DNA of 64,000 bases from Streptomyces sp. TRM70350 (lineage in GTDB: Bacteria; Actinomycetota; Actinomycetes; Streptomycetales; Streptomycetaceae), in NCBI RefSeq assembly GCF_019219825.1, contig NZ_JAHUXH010000001.1, forward strand, positions 124,001 to 188,000, read 5' to 3'. The notes under the pieces are model-generated. The model worked only from the letters and a program-made list of their open reading frames with translations. It was not told the DNA's origin and made no database searches. The stretch's first letter is position 1. Every line of letters begins with the position of its first letter. A program made the position numbers and the translations under genes. This document shows, piece by piece, positions 62,576 to 64,000 of this stretch.

Positions 62576-64000
62576 CTAGCGGGCCGACTCGGGCAGGACG
62601 ACAAGCACGTCGCCGGCCGCGCGTTCGCCGTCGGGGTCGCTGGGGAGGCCCTGCGGCGCGTCGCGCACGACCATCGCCGTGGAGCCGCCGCCGTCCAGGT
62701 TGAGCGCGTTCACCGCCCCCAGGCTGCGCATGACCGCGGCGGTCTCGGTGATCGACAGCCCGGCGCTGTGGCCGGGCCGGCGGCCGTCGACGGTGAGCAG
62801 GACGACGCGCCCGTCCCGGGTGACTCCGGCGGCGGTGCGCGGATTGCGGCGCAGGTACCAGCCGTTGTAGAAGGCGGTGCGGTCCGCGCCCTTGACGTTT
62901 TCGGGGCTCCACCCGTCACGGACCGGGTCGAGGGCCGTCTGGCCGTTGCGGAGCAGCAGCGGACCGCCGTTGACGACGGACATCTTCGCCGTGAGCGGCA
63001 GCGCGGTCCCCTGCTCGGCGTCCACGACCGTGCTCCGCACCGTCAGCCGGGCACCGATCGGGGCGTGGGCGCGCAGCCACTGGGCTCCCGTCCCGGTGCC
63101 CTGGAGCACGGTGCCCCGCGCGGGGACGGAACCGCCTCGGCTGTCCCGCAGTGCGGTCACCCGTCCGTCGGCGTCGAGGGTGACCTGGTATCCGGGGCCC
63201 TGCGGAGCGGCGGTGCCGAACTTCGCGGTGACGGCGACGAGTTCATGGGCGTTGCCGCAGGTGTGGTCGTGCGCCGGGTGGGAGAAGGGGGTGGCGTTCC
63301 CGACGCCGCCGCAGTTCACGATCAGGCCCGGCTGCCGGTTGAGGCCGGTCACCTCGCGGGTGGCGCCGTCCGCCGCACGGACCGTGATGCTGGTCCTGAG
63401 CCGGCGTACCGAGGTGCCCCGCCCGAAGTCGCCGGGCACGACCAGGGCGGGCCGCCCGTTCACGGCCTCCGAGACCAGGGTGCCGCTGATCACCGAGATG
63501 CCGGCCGGATCGCCGTCGGTGCCCGCCACCCAGTTGCCGGGAGTCGTGTCAGTGCCACCGTTGACGAAGTAGCCGCCGTTGACCGCGGCGAGGGCACCGG
63601 TGCGGCGCGCCACCGAGCTGGTGGTCTCGCGGCCCGGCACGATTCCGTTGGTCAGCTCCGACCGCAGACTGCCGCGGAACCGCGCGGGGTCGACGACGAG
63701 CACGTCCAGGGACCAGGGGCCGGTCGTGGCGTGCCCGTCCTCGCCGCTGTGCTGGACGCTGCTGCCGGACAGCCCGCGGGCCGCGATCTCGTTCCTGACC
63801 CGGTCGGCGGCGGCCTGGTCGGAGTACCGGCCCACTCGCACCATCCAGCCGAGCGGCCGGTCGCGCGGGCCCCGGGGATCCGGCCCGGCGGTGCGGTCAC
63901 GCCGCGGCTCGTACCCGGCCGCGCGGACCTTGCCCTCCAGCTCGGCGGCCTCCCTCTCGCTCGTGGCGAGGCCGACCGTGACGGTCCAGAAATCGTCCGC
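62576..64000 (-). CDS. SPOR-domain phosphodiester glycosidase (NAGPA-type), N-terminus cut by window edge
   Basis: 475 codons are visible and the frame is open to the last base, so the start lies beyond the window. The visible N-terminal part holds two SPOR-like half repeats (DDFWTVTVGLATSEREAAEL; GWMVRVGRYSDQAAADRVRN). The rest is a phosphodiester glycosidase (NAGPA/PF09992) domain: GALAAVNGGYFVNGG, ATPFSHPAHDHTCGN, AFYNGWYLRRNPRTAAGVTRD and NALNLDGGGSTAMVVRD. These enzymes are usually secreted and act on sugar phosphodiesters in the cell wall or teichoic-acid-like polymers. SPOR modules bind denuded glycan strands, supporting a wall location. Confidence 0.85.
   Translation of the reverse strand, partial: ADDFWTVTVGLATSEREAAELEGKVRAAGYEPRRDRTAGPDPRGPRDRPLGWMVRVGRYSDQAAADRVRNEIAARGLSGSSVQHSGEDGHATTGPWSLDVLVVDPARFRGSLRSELTNGIVPGRETTSSVARRTGALAAVNGGYFVNGGTDTTPGNWVAGTDGDPAGISVISGTLVSEAVNGRPALVVPGDFGRGTSVRRLRTSITVRAADGATREVTGLNRQPGLIVNCGGVGNATPFSHPAHDHTCGNAHELVAVTAKFGTAAPQGPGYQVTLDADGRVTALRDSRGGSVPARGTVLQGTGTGAQWLRAHAPIGARLTVRSTVVDAEQGTALPLTAKMSVVNGGPLLLRNGQTALDPVRDGWSPENVKGADRTAFYNGWYLRRNPRTAAGVTRDGRVVLLTVDGRRPGHSAGLSITETAAVMRSLGAVNALNLDGGGSTAMVVRDAPQGLPSDPDGERAAGDVLVVLPESAR

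Overview
The window is high-GC actinobacterial chromosome, almost certainly Streptomyces. The signs are strong G/C third-codon bias, GTG/TTG starts, secreted family-2 carbohydrate-binding modules, a perfect CebR operator, and the order of the cellulase, formate, ABC-sugar, inositol-phosphate synthase and CoA-transferase genes. From memory, and unchecked, that order resembles the SCO65xx region of S. coelicolor. I see no insertion sequence, phage gene, rRNA or CRISPR array. The only RNA gene found is tRNA-Leu(GAG) at 62.35 kb.

Left arm (0-10 kb), plant-polysaccharide degradation: the 3' end of a PL11 rhamnogalacturonan lyase, an Asp-rich lipoprotein, then four secreted glycoside hydrolases each with a CBM2. 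GH74 and GH48 run leftward, GH5 and GH6 rightward. The two pairs diverge from one intergenic region holding two CebR-type boxes. The GH5 gene has a rare TTA codon, so it may also depend on bldA.

10-21 kb, mixed: a PhyH-like dioxygenase, a methyltransferase with a His-rich N-terminus, a glycosyltransferase remnant, an aldo/keto reductase, a long-chain acyl-CoA ligase, a LysR regulator divergent from an SLC10-type symporter, and a sialidase followed by a DUF4185-like secreted protein.

21-31 kb, formate: a leftward, translationally coupled operon (PanE-like reductase, molybdenum FDH catalytic subunit, fused NuoE/NuoF diaphorase, Fe-S subunit, fdhD). It diverges from an OFA-family oxalate/formate-type transporter with a 44-residue partner. 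A KAS III enzyme and an FCD-type GntR regulator follow. The FDH alpha chain is split so that its N-terminal Fe4S4 domain sits at the end of another protein.

31-42.7 kb, sugar import and oxidation: a ROK regulator, a CUT2 ABC transporter, a Gfo/Idh/MocA dehydrogenase, a TIM-barrel isomerase/epimerase, and a 1240-residue secreted protein (sorbosone-dehydrogenase-like, PKD, CBM6-like, ThuA, DUF1080). This set fits 3-keto-glycoside chemistry.

42.7-51.6 kb, an ebo-type cluster in one tightly overlapping operon: inositol-3-phosphate synthase, a UbiA-like prenyltransferase (EboC), a TIM-barrel protein, EboA, a TatD-like EboB, EboE and a phosphatase-like EboF, then a separately spaced Tat-exported epimerase-like protein. 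I infer that it makes or exports a prenylated cyclitol-type metabolite. The prenyltransferase carries a 24-copy 12-bp minisatellite.

51.6-60.4 kb, oxalate/CoA module: a second OFA-type transporter, a fused ADP-forming acyl-CoA synthetase, a formyl-CoA:oxalate CoA-transferase and a ThDP decarboxylase run leftward. A SucC/SucD-like ligase pair diverges from them. An operator-like motif with an ACTGTA core occurs here, in front of gntR and at the formate promoter, suggesting one regulon in which oxalate-derived formate feeds the split FDH. An aldehyde dehydrogenase, tRNA-Leu and a truncated SPOR/phosphodiester glycosidase gene end the window.
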